A DNA stretch of 64,000 nt from assembly GCA_013407085.1 (NCBI GenBank), contig JACCGJ010020221.1, positions 1-64,000 of the forward strand. Reading direction: 5' to 3'. The translations under genes were made by a program, and so were the position numbers. Shown here piece by piece: positions 52,401-64,000 of this stretch. The notes beneath the pieces were generated by a model that was given only the letters and a program-made list of their open reading frames with translations, was not told where the DNA came from and did not search any database. How positions within the stretch are numbered: the first letter of the stretch is position 1; each line of letters begins with the position of its first letter. The stretch is from Atriophallophorus winterbourni. Lineage: Eukaryota > Platyhelminthes > Trematoda > Plagiorchiida > Microphallidae.

Positions 52401-54475
52401 CATCTTGTTATATATTTACCCATATTACACCTTGAGCAGTGGATAAATATAGCTAAAAAGTATAACCAAAATTGATGTAGTTAAAATCGCGATCTTTCTA
52501 TTGAAAGGTGGATGACTTAAACCATTAGTAAACAGCTCTTCCCATGACATTGAACAATTTTCAATTGCACGAAATTATCAACTATTTTCCTTGTATTAAT
52601 TTAAGAGACTTTGAAAACTCTGTAAAATTTGATCTAAAACAACAACGTTCTTCGTGGTGTGAGATTTAAACCGCTGGTACGTATGCCTTGTATTATGAAG
52701 CATAGTGTTCGGAATAGGGATAAAGAGTGATTCCTGATTATGTCACCTCGTATTTGGAGACATTGAAAGGTAAAAATTGAGTATCCATTTTTGTAACAAA
52801 TAAAATTCATAATCATACATCTTTCAGGTAAACAGAGTCATTAACTTGAAGTCAAGATTACAAATTTCTACTATAAATTCATCGAGAAGGGCACCAATTC
52901 AGCTGCTGTTTAACCGAAATAATTGCAAGAGGATGCGCACAACACAGGAAAGAATTCCTCGAAGCGTCACACTCTGGAGCCTAGTCATTAAATCGATACA
53001 TACAGTTGGAACAAATGTACGTACCAATGAAGAAACGAATATTTCGCCGCGTGACCTTGAGAGCAACCAACGACGAAGACAGAAACTGAACTGTCAGAGA
53101 ACACACTGATCACGATCACTTCATAATTAGTTAATCTGTTGTCGTTATCAAGCTTGTTGATGCAATTTTCCACCGCTACAATGGAAGCTCAGTAAAAACG
53201 CATCCAACGATTACTAATTTTGATTGAATGGATGCGAAATTCCCTTGAGGTTTCTGAGTACCTATGTTATCTTCAGGCTGCATGCTTTTCTACCTGATCA
53301 AATTCTAAACGTAAGGTTATTTTTAACGTCTCTATTTTGAACTGTATCCATATTCCCGCCGAATGTTTCAAGTTGCACGGTGTCTAGATTTAGTGAGACT
53401 TGCTAGTTGAGATGGTCTGCAGATGCAGATTAAATAGCATTTTGTAAACAATAGATCTTACATTCCAGTTCCCATTACCAAATCGCATGCCAAAGTGAGC
53501 AGGTAATTTATTGAGTAGTTTTGAGCAATTTCCGGCTGTAGTGCATCATTCACTTAGATGTGATAATTTTCGCAACATCATTTCTATCTATATAATATAA
53601 TATATAATATCTATAATATAATCTATATTGAATTAGTGAGCGAGCAAAGTTTATACAAATGCTCCAGAAGGAACGGCAGTCCCGATCCCTATACCTGGCA
53701 CTTCGTGCAAGATGCTCAACCCAGCATCACGACTGGAACCCCTAGTGGCCCACGAACATTTTGCACTTTAATTAGTGACCTATGCTGTATAATTATGTAA
53801 AGAATGTAAGTCTATTTTTCGTGCCGGAAAGGTAAAACTCTTTGGAGATGCTTTCCAGTGCAATAACTATGATAAGATCTGGTAAAAGATCGATTATGTT
53901 TTTCAACTGGAGCTTCAAGTGACATTTATGACATAAATGGTCTGAGAGGAAACAAAATCTGTATGCAACCGGTTAGAGTGGTTTTTCGCAGAAGGTTCGC
54001 CATGCAAAGGATGATAGTCCGAACAGAGAACCTGACTATGCAGCAATCCACTCACCATCTCTCTTCGACCTCACCACTAAACAGTCTATAGTGAGTCTAA
54101 GGGTACCAAATCACAAAGGCAAGACCAGAATTAGCGGTCAATTTGCCTAACACGATCTGCATAATCGTCAATCTGGATTAAGTCGAAACTTGAATAGCGC
54201 CGGTACACGAGTAACGCATCTCAAGGATAAAACACTTTCAGGTTGTGCGACGAATTGCATATAGAAAATCAAATACAAGTGTTACTCGGAAGTATGTATA
54301 GGGTTAACATCCTGAGAACTCGTTACTAGGATAAGTAAACACAACACGCAATTCCAGTGAATATCAATCACTGATAAGAGATTCAGCACTAGCTCAACTC
54401 GTGCTGAACATAGGTCACAGCGTTGATCTTGATAACGTAGAAGTGGACAATACATGGAGCGACTAAACTCTGAGG
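52401..54475. other. Stretch with no recognisable gene
   Basis: Several open frames up to about 85 codons but no family likeness. A TATAATA-type simple run lies at 53588-53628. Confidence 0.35.
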
Positions 54476-54960
54476 CGGTTGAGATAACAAAGGCTGGTAA
54501 GAATGCAGTCAATAAGGTAGACGGGGCTGATATCTCCACAATCTGGCGTGCGGTCTGCAGCGGATAAACATTAACATGCGGGTCCCCCAGTGCGCGCACC
54601 GAGCTAATCTGTCAGCAGATGTCATTCACACCTACCAAGACTTAAATAATTGAGGGATTATACGGCACGTAGGGGTGGTGGTGCGTCAGTGTATATTGAT
54701 TGCGCCTGTCTATCTTAACGAGCGCAGAACCCACCATAAGCTGTGGGGTATTTAACCACCTTAGGATTGGTCAGGTGAATGAAATTTAAGCTTGATCACT
54801 GTTCGTACTGACACCTTTGGTATGACGAAGCTTCTGATTCAAAAGCGAAACGTTACCGATTCATTACAAACCTTACTTTTTATGATTATGATTCCATGAT
54901 CGGTCACGAACATTTTCTATTACATTGTTAACGCGGTTAAAGTTGAACATTTAAAAAAAT
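54476..54960. other. Repeat-like stretch with a hammerhead-like core
   Basis: 54819-54857 reads GGTA, TGACGA, a GCTT/AAGC hairpin, GAAAC, GT and TACC, so the outer GGTA/TACC and inner GCTT/AAGC can pair around a TGACGA...GAAA core like that of minimal hammerhead ribozymes in Penelope-like elements. No Penelope RT or GIY-YIG domain is visible nearby. Confidence 0.3.
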
Positions 54961-56565
54961 TCAAATGATTGTAATGCATGAAATTAAAATGGACTAAATT
55001 ACGCTCGCATCTGTGGTTAGCACCAGATTATGGAGATGTTACCTCATCCAAGTTATTGACCTGGCTTAACAAATTCGACCTCTTCGACTTTCAGGCCTTC
55101 GATATACGGCTTAATAACACGTCGATATTGCCAAAATCGACGCTACATCTATCGTATACATGTTTCATTGAAACTATACCACAAATAGGAAATTTAAGTT
55201 CCGTCGCATATCGTGAGTTACTTTCGGCACGTCTTCGGCCTTTTTCGATTCTAGTATGAGGTTCCTGGAAGTCTGGGAACAAGTCAGTCTAAACTAGCTC
55301 TGCTTGGATCTGGAAAACATCATCACATTTGTCTCTCAAAGTGAATTCACAAAGCAGCGCATGATGGTCAATACGAAATGATTTTGATATCAAACACAAA
55401 TTTCGAATTTAATTATGGAGTAGCATTTGGAACTCATAAACGTGGTTGCGAAAATGCTTTCAAACTTACAAGATAAAACAAGTGAGACGAAAACGGTCAA
55501 AAGCAAGGGAAATTCGTGATCCACTAGAAATATTGCAAGGAGTACGACAATAATAGTGACCAAAAGCAATCCCATCGCGATGCAGTTGAGTGCGTTGGTT
55601 GCCACCTCATGCCACTGTGCGATGTTAACTTTGGAATGTAAAGAGATCGATGGATTAGTTGAAAATATGAGCAAATCAAGATCGATTATAGAACATCTCG
55701 CAATTATGACCAATACACTAAAATTTCCCTAAAGGTGGGCCAGGTTAAATTAGGAGTAGACCGAAGCCATATTAATCATGGTGAACACAGATGGAGCTTA
55801 AAAAATGAAATAATTTACATTGACTCAGGTGTAGAAATAATTTTTCTTTTGTAGTTTGGAGTGTGCATCGAATCGGAATGTGTAAAATTGACGTGGTTAA
55901 TTTTCAGTTCAGTTCAAAAACCTAGCAATTCAACTAAAAAAGCGACGCATACGACGTGATTTCTTGATGTTGAATGCAGCATGACTATAAATTTATTAGA
56001 AATTTACCATTATAATGTGAAAGTATCTCGTGTTATAGATCCATAAAAGTGTGTTCCGAGATTCAAGAAATATTTAGTATTTTTATAAAATTACGAATAT
56101 TGATTTGCTTGACCAAAGAACAAAATATGCAAAACTGTCTTAGTTAGAGTACCATTAATTGCGCACAATCAAATTATATTTATAGAGTACCAGAATCACT
56201 GTATTTTGATCGGACTTCTTTCCACACATTTAATCATTACCAACGTAGGTATGAGCAACCTCTCAAAATATTTCAAATGGTAGCTACTAACTTTTCATTA
56301 GTAATCTAAGTTTAGAAACATCTTGAACTGATCATCAAAGCGAAGTGGTCTCAAGCAGCTTTGTATAACAGAGAGTTCAGCAATACAACAGGAATAAAAT
56401 TGTATGAGAGTAAGTAGGAGTACGCGATGAATTTTTATATTCAATAATCCGTCAATTTAAACTATGCATCGCTAATCCACGTTGGTGGACAAATTAACGA
56501 ATGTTCGCCCTACTACGATAGCGTACAGAATGAAAAAATGGTCGTATTTCAAAATATCTAATCTA
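54961..56565. other. Stretch with no recognisable gene
   Basis: Two open frames (54978-55259 plus; 55713-55390 minus, the latter with a hydrophobic stretch GLLLVTIIVVLLAIFLV) match nothing I know and lack convincing splice context. Confidence 0.35.
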
Positions 56566-56569
56566 TGGT

Positions 56570-56800
56570 GTGCTGAAATCCAAATGTCGACTGTTGGGCA
56601 GACCGCATTTTCATGATTCAAGATTCAAATACGTTTGCAAAACATCTATGAAAGATCTCGGCATTGACTCTACGTGTTGGGTGATTGTTTAAAGCGTCAT
56701 ACTCAAGCCTAGGAAGAGCGGATACAGCTCATCACTGCGGAATTTGGATCATGCCGCCGGCGTGCAACTGACTTTGATCGACCTAGTACTCCCTATTGCT
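56570..56800 (+). mobile_element. RTE-like LINE C-terminal fragment
   Basis: Plus strand: LLGRPHFHDSRFKYVCKTSM, KDLGIDSTCWV, then (frame change) LDHAAGVQLTLIDL. Parallels the C-terminus of the 57 kb copy, in the opposite orientation. Confidence 0.65.
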
Positions 56801-57174
56801 GTAAGCTCTGTGAGAGAAAGCTTAAAAATGACCTCAGGAATGCAACATTCCGCATGTCATTTGACCGTATTTTATGTTTTCCCTGCTGATTTATTCATAG
56901 CTTGTAACAGAACAACTAAACTTATAATAAATGTAAACTTCCAATAAATCTTCAAATACAAGCATGAGATTCATGTTAGTGCTAAGATTACTTCATAAGA
57001 ATATATTCAATATCACTACATGGCATTCAATTTCACGAAACTTCATCAAAATGTTCTCGCAAAATCGATTTGTGAAATAGTGATTGATTGAAGTGGAAAA
57101 CATGCAATAAAACCAAAAAATATATACATTCGAGATCAAAATGTACAAAAGGCCTTCAAATTGAAAAATGTGGT

Positions 57175-58530
57175 TTTTGGTGTGTTGTTGTTGGCCTCCT
57201 TCGGTCGATGTCGACCATGGATGTACATCACAATCGCGTGAATGTTCATGTTCTACAGCTTTTCGAATGACTAAACAGTCCGATTCGGGAAGAACAATTT
57301 CTCCCGCAGTGCTAGTAACGAAAGTCAGATCTCGGTTGTATTGCATCAGTTGCACGCTGGCGGCGTGATCTGCGTTCAGCAGCCAAGAGCTGTATCTGCT
57401 CCTCCTCCGCTTTACACAATGCCTCCAATGTGAGCGGTCAAGAGCAAGTTCTTCCCAACTCGCCGGGTCAATGATAAGAGCTTTCATATCTCTTTTGAAA
57501 ACGTCTTTGTACCGCAAGTGCGGTCTGCCCAATGGTCGACTTCCTAATTGCAACTCACCATGGAGTAGATCTTTCGGAATATGACGATTTTAAATTCTGT
57601 AGACATGACCAAGCCACCACAGGCGGCGCTGACGTAACAGGATGAACATGCTCTGTAGACCAGCTTTTGAAAGCACTTCAGCTTTAGTCACTCTGTCCAC
57701 CCACGATATGTTCAAGATACGACGGATGCTTCGTAGATGGAAAGCATTCAGCTTCCATTCGTGTCTTGCGTGGGTGGTACAGGTTTCACTGCCGTACAGT
57801 AAAGCATTTAGTAAGCACGCGCTGTATACCATCATCTTTGTTTTTACAGTCAGCTTGCGATTACCCCAAACACGAGAGTTCAAACGGGACAGAATGACAG
57901 CTGCTCTGCCAATCCGCTTATCAATCTCCGTGACTAGCGAGAGGTTATCCCCAATGGTTGAACCAAGATATGTGAACTGATGTACTGATTCAAGCTGACA
58001 GTTTCCAACAGTGATGATTGGAGGCGATACAGTCCCGTGACGAAGGACTTTGGTTTTGCTCATGCTGATTGTAAGCCCAATGTCTTTGCATGCCGACGAA
58101 AAACAGTCCATTAGAGACTGGAGGTTCTTTTGGGAGTGAGCAATAAAGGCTGCATCGTCGGCAAACAGTAGGTCACGGATTAGCACATTTCGTGCCTTGA
58201 TTTGTGCTCTCGACCGGTTCAGGTTGAAAAGCTTGCCATCACTTCGCGTGCGTAGGTAAATACCTTCTGCTCTCGTCCTGAAAGCGTGCTTCAGAAGCAG
58301 AGCAAAGAAAATGCCGAACAGCGTGGGAGCAAGAACACACCCTTGTTTAACACCTCAGCGAATTTCAAAGGCTTCTGAGCTGAACAGTTAAAATATATTG
58401 AGCCCTTCATGCCTGAGTGGAACGAAATAACGAGCTTGAGCAGTCTTGGGGGCAGCCTATCTGGTGTGTAGATTGAAATTAATCCCTCCGGAAATAAGTA
58501 AGCACTTTGCACCCCAACATTATACATCTG
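57175..58530 (-). mobile_element. RTE-like LINE copy (RT to 3' end)
   Basis: Minus strand, in order: GVKQGCVLAPTLFGIFFALL, HAFRTRAEGIYLRTRSDGKL, LLFADDAAFIAHSQ (catalytic box), LTISMSKTKVLRHGT, QFTYLGSTIGDNLSLVTEID, RIGRAAVILSRLNSRVW, LLYGSETC, LRSIRRILNISWVDRVT, RRLWWLGHVYRI, LGRPHLRYKDVFKRDMKAL, WEELALDRSHWR. Most is in one frame, broken by single stops (one after GHVYRI near 57590, one before GVKQG near 58355). 5'-truncated. Short relatives lie at 1, 17222, 48880, 56570, 60000, 60830 and 61672. Confidence 0.88.
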
Positions 58531-58779
58531 GCAGTATTATAGGCCCGAAACAAGATAAAAATATGATCTTAAAATTGAGTGGTAAACATTGATTGAATTT
58601 GAAGCCGCGTGGTGCTTGAAATATCCAAACCGTTGAAATTACACTAACCCGCAATACACACATGATTACGGAATAACGCGTGGTCTTGCGTCTTTTCACA
58701 CTTTTGCACCATATACACTCCCTATAACGGTTTCTATTTCTAGAAAATGGAAAGTGATCCGGTTGAGTAAACTTATTCA

Positions 58780-58930
58780 TTTGCAAGCATCACACACACA
58801 AGTACACACCACAATGCATGTAAATGAAGATATTTGTTCGTGAAGATGGGTGTAACCCAATCTCCATGAGTTTTTGTCATATGTGATTGAACACGTCGGT
58901 CGTACCGACCTTAGGCAATTGTGGTTTACA
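58780..58930 (-). repeat. Family B repeat
   Basis: CACCACAATGCATGTAAATG, GTTCGTGAAGATGGGTGTAA, GTGATTGAACACGTCGGTCG and GGCAATTGTGGTTTACAGG are family B blocks, minus orientation. Confidence 0.65.
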
Positions 58931-59329
58931 GGTTGAATTTATCGCTGATTAAAATTTGAACGAAACATCACAGATCTTTCAGACCCTTATGAATGACTTA
59001 TTCATCAGAATTGATGAAAAATTAAATCTCCTGCTATGTTTTTGTCTCACCGGACTGCCGATCCACATCTAGGTCTTGTATCACCAAACGGCAATGTTTG
59101 TCTGACTTTTACTGTTTCAAGATGTTACTTTACCTGGCGTTGAACTCATGCAGGTTTTCAGTCGTAGTTCCAGAAGCTCGTGGCTGGCTTTGATTGTGAA
59201 ATATCGAAAAGGAATTAGTTCGTTCTATTCCAAAAATGTTTGTCTTGATTTTATAAAAATAGTGGATTCGAATTCAACTTTCCCCTGATTCCAGCCACGC
59301 CCAACATGAGAACAACAGCGTGAGTCCGG
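58931..59329. other. Stretch with no recognisable gene
   Basis: Nothing supported in this interval. Confidence 0.35.
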
Positions 59330-59570
59330 TCTAAGGGTGGTTGTTTCACTTGGAACTATTTGCCTGAAGAAATCACACGATCAGAATCTGTTGAGGTTTT
59401 CGCTTCCAAACTCGATGAGTTTATGACGAACCATGTGGTATGTGACTGTTCTTATTAATTTTTGAGATATTTCATATTTTTTATATATTCCATATACCTT
59501 GTCATCCTATGGTTATTGTTAAGCTTACTGCTTTTTCTACCATAAAATTTCATGAGTTCTGAGTTTGTGG
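59330..59570 (+). mobile_element. CR1-like LINE 3' end
   Basis: TTTCACTTGGAACTATTTGC encodes FTWNYLPEEITRSESVEVF-like residues; ATGACGAACCATGTGGTATG and GTTATTGTTAAGCTTACTGC match 41690-41800. Confidence 0.7.
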
Positions 59571-60515
59571 CATTACGCAGCTACAATAATCGCTCAGACT
59601 TACGTCAAAATAAAGTCAATCATCAAGTCAGATCGTGAATTGAGGAAGCTCATAGCCATCAATCAAGTGACCGTGTGCTTCACATAATCACGTGTTTTCA
59701 AGTTACAAAGAAATTTGCAAAATGTCACTCGACTAAAACGCAGAAACAGTGATACATTTTTGAAAATTCAGCACAGTTACCTAAGATTGATTGACAACTA
59801 ACATCTCTCGCTCAGCGAAATCTTGTTAGTTCATAGTGAATATTCTGACTCCAAGTCTAAAAAAGATAATCACTGTGTGTTGCACACATATTGGGAAACG
59901 GTAGGTATTGTGGTTGGGTATTTAGAAGAATAAGCCATCTACATAAGGGTTTCCACAAAGTGATATCTCAGCCAATCATTTATGGATCATTACTTGTTGT
60001 TTGTAATGACCTTGGACGGTCGATGCCGAACTTGGATGTACATCATAATACAAATCGTTTCACATGATTATTCACCGTGAGTTGAGTAACAAACAATCTC
60101 CAAAGTATTTTAGCGGAACGCAGTGCTCGGTCGTTTGGTGGTGTCTGTATAGAGTAGACGTGTTATCCAGTAAACGGCAAACAGCAGCGTCGACTCGTTC
60201 TCTATTCGAAGATGACGCTTAAGACCGCTTCCGACGTGAGCATTCAAAAGAAAACTCCTTCTAACACGTACGGTTACAATTCTTTTACAATGATCGTGGT
60301 ACAACAAGTGAGACCGACTTGAAGGTCGGAAGCTTGTTCTTAAGTTCCTATAGACTGTTTCTCTGGACAAATCTTTATTTCCATTCTACAGGGATGGCCC
60401 AGTCATTGTACGCGATACTAATGCGGAAGACCGATTTCAGAGAGCATTTCTATCAATTCTCGATATTTTTAAGATGAAACGGCTAATTAGGAGTGGGCAA
60501 GAGAGTACTGTATGT
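59571..60515. other. Stretch with no recognisable gene
   Basis: Only a short RTE 3'-end fragment (about 60000-60062, with TTGGATGTACATCATAAT) is recognisable. Confidence 0.4.
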
Positions 60516-60520
60516 ATGCA

Positions 60521-60742
60521 TGAAAGCACAAGTCTGATCCAGGCAAAGTGCCGCACAGTCAAAGACTGCACGTGGGCTAAGATAATGTCAGGTTGCCCGG
60601 GCCTAGACAGATATGAGGGGGGAGATAGACATAGTAGTGAGACTGCAGCCTGTTTCAGCATGCAGCTCACTACGTCTGGTCAATCAATTTAGCACGGTGT
60701 TAGCCGCACCTCACAAAGTACTGCACGATTGCACATCCGTAC
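60521..60742 (+). repeat. Family A repeat
   Basis: Well preserved: TGAAAGCACAAGTCTGATCC, CAGGCAAAGTGCCGCACAGT, GGCCTAGACAGATATGAGG, GTCAATCAATTTAGCACGG, GCACGATTGCACATCCGT. The first half is nearly identical to the copies at 24281 and 29335, 30 kb away. Confidence 0.85.
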
Positions 60743-60829
60743 TGTTTAATCACCTTCCCCGCTGTAACCATCTGTAATGATTTAAAGGAAGTGTTGGCTG
60801 GTCTTCAACTGTAAAATTTACACTTGTCT

Positions 60830-61210
60830 AGAGTGAAAGTTCTACGCATTTCCATTTCATGTCTTGCGCCGATGGCACAGGATTTGCTACAATACTGTGA
60901 AGCATTTAGTACACACACGCTGTTCACTATGTAGTTTTGTCTTTCTGTGGTTTTCTTAGGTATGGGAGGTCAAACAATATAAAATAACATTTGCTCGCAG
61001 TAGCAAAAATTGATAGGTTTCAAAAACGATGAAGGACAGAAACTTGTTGTCTTGCACATGCTGATAAATAGCATACTGACGAAAGGCATGCCATTAGAGT
61101 CTGATACTTCTCTTGAAATGAACCAAGATCACTTTATCGTAGGCAAAAAGGGACGGATTAGCACACCTCGTATGCCAGTTTATGATCGCAAAAGGATGAA
61201 ATTAAAGAGC
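60830..61210 (-). mobile_element. Decayed RTE-like LINE fragment
   Basis: Order of blocks follows 57735-58200: TTCATGTCTTGCGCCGATGG, TGAAGCATTTAGTACACACA, then after a deletion GCACATGCTGATAAATAGCA and AAAAGGGACGGATTAGCACA. Confidence 0.6.
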
Positions 61211-61559
61211 ATGCTATCGAATGGGCAACTAGAAACCAGAACCAATTATTCACCTTAAATCGGTTTATAATGTGGTCCATCATTCATTCGATGCTGAAGT
61301 CACTTAATACAGCAAATAATGACCATTAACAATGTCGGGCACCAGCTTAATGAGGAAAACAAAATGACACATATTCGAAGCTAATCTATGGTACAAATCA
61401 GAAAGCGGGGATTTGACATGCTAGAAACTTATTTTTCACACGTTATTAAATGGCGACTGGTGGTGGGAGAGGAAAGTCGATACTTTAGTGAATGGTTAGT
61501 AACAAACAGAAAATATACGAGGTCGAATACTAGAAATTGTTAGTAACAATACCCATGGA

Positions 61560-61905
61560 GATTGAACAAAAAATTCGTATTTGCATGCATTTTCATCACA
61601 CACACGACGACCGTTTTCGTGCTGCTTGCATCCATCAGGTAGGAACACTACGATCAGGATCAGCAAGACTGTTGTTGTTGGCCTCCTTCGGTCGATGTCG
61701 ACCATGGATGTACATCACAATCGATGAATTTTCATGTTCTACAGCTTTTGGAATGACTAAACAGTCCGATTCGGGAGGAACAATCTCTCCCGTAGCGCTT
61801 GAAACGACTAGAAACAGTTAAGAAATGGTAATGAAGGTTTGAACCTGCAAGTCACTGTTGAATAAAGCTGACACGACCAACTTGTTCATTCACGTGTTCG
61901 ATGAT
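61560..61905 (+). repeat. Family B unit interrupted by an RTE 3'-end fragment
   Basis: 61575-61668 is a family B left half (ATTTGCATGCATTTTCATCA, CGTGCTGCTTGCATCCATCA, GATCAGGATCAGCAAG). 61670-61805 is the RTE 3' end (TTGTTGTTGGCCTCCTTCGG). 61815-61900 resumes family B (AACAGTTAAGAAATGGTAAT, AAGCTGACACGACCAACTTG). Confidence 0.75.
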
Positions 61906-62525
61906 AAAAGGGCGATAAAGTAGAACTGGTATTCGTGTCTAATACGAAACTTAACAAACGAAATTTCCGGATTTTAAAATATTTTCACCAAAGCTAGCGA
62001 AATCTTAAAATGATTCATACCCTTTTCGGGATTTCTCATCAAGCTATACAATACAAGCGTAAGAAAATAGAAATTGATTTGAAAGCCTGAAAACGTGTTC
62101 TCAGTCATTTGCACGTTTCCTCACACCGTGTCTCGAAGAGTTGGCTGGAACAACTTGCGGACAGTTGAGGTGATTGCAATAAAAACATTTAGACTAAATT
62201 TATGCGTTCAAATACGACTAGTTCGTGGCCAACATCCATATCGTCCAATCAATTTTATGTAACAGCACGTGACATCGAATCTTATATACTGGTTGACGTT
62301 GATCAGATCTAGTTATAATATTCTTACACTTCTTGAATCGTAAAGCTTGATGAGAAATACCGAATAGGAATTCTTTCGATGAAAATTTGGAAATTTTTAG
62401 TCAGATTTATACACGTTTAATAAAAGAAGATCCGTACATGGACTCTCAAAACGATCACGTTGTGCGATAATTTTCACATCCGGTGGGTAGCTAACAACAA
62501 AGGATTAAATTCAGACATTCGAGCT
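61906..62525. other. Stretch with no recognisable gene
   Basis: Nothing supported in this interval. Confidence 0.35.
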
Positions 62526-62529
62526 TCTA

Positions 62530-62760
62530 ATCTTGTTTGAGGAATGCAACGACAATTGATGTTTTCAAATCGAAATTGGATGCATACATCAAACAAAACC
62601 CTGAATTTGGCCCGGTGTATTGAAGCAACATGAACCCAGAAAAATATTAACAATGTGATTTTGATTAAATTGTTCTTTTTGCAATAGTTGTCATCCAATG
62701 GTACGTGTAAAGCATTAGCTTTTTATCACCACAAAATCTTGATTCTTGAATGGTTTGTCA
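62530..62760 (+). mobile_element. CR1-like LINE C-terminus and 3' UTR
   Basis: DVFKSKLDAYIKQNPEFGPV and stop near 62620 match the end of the LINE protein (compare FKSNLDNFM and FKRSLDAFLTLNP at 45 and 47.9 kb). The 3' UTR ends TCTTGATTCTTGAATGG. Confidence 0.65.
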
Positions 62761-64000
62761 CGTGATTGAGTACAAAAATAAGATTGAAGTAGCTACAATA
62801 AAAAGTTCAAAATATTGCGAAGCAAAATATATATAAAAATTGGACAGCGCTATGTGTTGCTCGAATTCCAATATACGTACACTCCACAACCTGGTTTCTA
62901 TCAGTTTGTAATCTTCGCTTTAAAGCCGTTAATGAAGAGGGTTCTCACGAACGCCCCGGTGTTCAAATATAGAAACACAGTGTGTCGTTCGACTCTTCTA
63001 AAAATAATCAATGTATTGTGCCATGCAGATACTCAAAACTCATTCCACATCAAACAGTTTCTATGTTATTGATTGGAAGTACTTTCAGCAGTATTACAAT
63101 GTCGCAAGATGGCTTATTGGCTGAACAAAGTTCCATTTGAATTAACAGGAAATAAACTCGATACACGTATTAAATTGAATTTGCGGTTCAGAAAAGTCAT
63201 CTGCCAAACAGGAGCAACCTTAAAATTCTCGAATATTGGGAACCAGAAAACAGAAATCACAATAGCAGAAACAGTATCGTTGATATGTCTACATTTGTTG
63301 ACATGTTCTCACAGTCTGCTCAAATGAGTGATAATAAACTATCGCGGAGTAGCGGGAACTTACGTTATTCCCATTTTCACAAACAAATCATAATAATGGC
63401 TATGGATATCCTTTCGTATGTTTACTGTTAACACATGTATGGACGAAATCAAAATAATTAATCAAATCAACATGGGATATTTTTCTGTGGGCTGTGCGGC
63501 ATTTAATCACAACTTAGTAATGAGCCAGGGGCAAAAACAACGGCATAATCTTCAGGTAAACTCAATCTGCATCTATCAGTTCACCTACTCCTGTGGTGCG
63601 GGATAAATTAACCACGTGAGCGGAAAACAGCAAAGCGGATGCTTAATCGTCATTCAAGTTGATGGAAGGAAATTAGTTGTAACAAGACAATCATTTCGAT
63701 CATATTCCATCTGATTGAAATAGCCCAAAGAGTTCTCAATCGTTTGCATACACATCTCTCACAAACCATCAATTAAAATTGACTGGAGCATTTTCGGGAT
63801 GAATGAAGCGATGGTCAGCAAAATATTTCGATCAGAAACATTTAGTATGTGAAACGAAACGAAACAAACGAAACAGATTAGTTACGCCACACTGGTTCCT
63901 ACATAAAGGTGTGATATTGATCAAATTCTATTTTTAATTCCTTCATGTATTGTAGGGTTTTAGATAATTTACTGAAAAGGAAATCCTTCGCTATAAACCC
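62761..64000. other. Stretch with no recognisable gene
   Basis: Short open frames only (for example 63073-63327 plus), without family likeness or splice context that I can defend. Confidence 0.35.

Noticed and set aside
54978..55259. 93-codon plus-strand open frame
   Set aside because: No recognisable domain and no exon context.
55390..55713. Minus-strand frame with a hydrophobic membrane-like segment
   Set aside because: No family likeness, no convincing start or splice sites; A+T-rich sequence often gives hydrophobic frames by chance.
1..64000. CRISPR arrays, bacterial operons, rRNA and tRNA genes
   Set aside because: The window is eukaryotic; no spaced identical repeats of CRISPR type and no rRNA or tRNA cloverleaf could be recognised by eye. 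A tRNAscan-SE run would settle the tRNA question.

Overview
The window is eukaryotic, A+T-rich and intron-rich, and most of its length is transposable-element debris. The protein similarities (a legumain close in layout to trematode haemoglobinases, a mitochondrial NFU1, CR1-like and RTE-like non-LTR retrotransposons, gypsy-type Gag) point to a parasitic flatworm, most likely a digenean fluke. The species cannot be fixed from sequence alone.

Three host genes can be supported. (1) A probable first coding exon of an arrestin-domain protein lies on the minus strand at 1033-1168; the rest of the gene would lie to the left or outside. (2) A complete 12-exon legumain (asparaginyl endopeptidase) gene lies on the plus strand from 9441 to 25367. 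All splice phases agree, it encodes about 425 residues, and it has a signal peptide, catalytic His149 and Cys190. (3) A complete 5-exon NFU1 iron-sulfur cluster protein gene lies on the minus strand from 30093 down to 26292, about 225 residues, with introns of only 33 and 43 bases near its 5' end. Legumain and NFU1 are convergent, with 924 bases between their stop codons. They act in unrelated places (secreted or lysosomal/gut protease versus mitochondrial matrix), so their adjacency suggests no shared pathway.

The right half, from about 34 kb on, is a retrotransposon graveyard. CR1-like LINE copies lie in both orientations from 34.3 to 48.2 kb, including one LINE inserted inside another. RTE-like LINE fragments lie at 48.9, 56.6-58.5, 60.8 and 61.7 kb, with more copies inside legumain introns. 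A dispersed ~230-bp repeat (family A) clusters at 24-34 kb and recurs at 60.5 kb. A second family (B), tandem and inverted with a period near 236 bp, fills 4.5-5.6 kb and recurs elsewhere.

The most unusual object is a compact 1,620-bp LTR retroelement at 49435-51054. It has two short LTRs (TG...CA at the left LTR), a 5-bp target-site duplication, a primer-binding-like site and a Gag-like reading frame, but no protease, reverse transcriptase or integrase. Between Gag and the right LTR it carries a reading frame with two BRC-repeat-like motifs, as found in BRCA2 (the RAD51-binding repeats). This looks like a non-autonomous element that has captured a piece of a host recombination gene.
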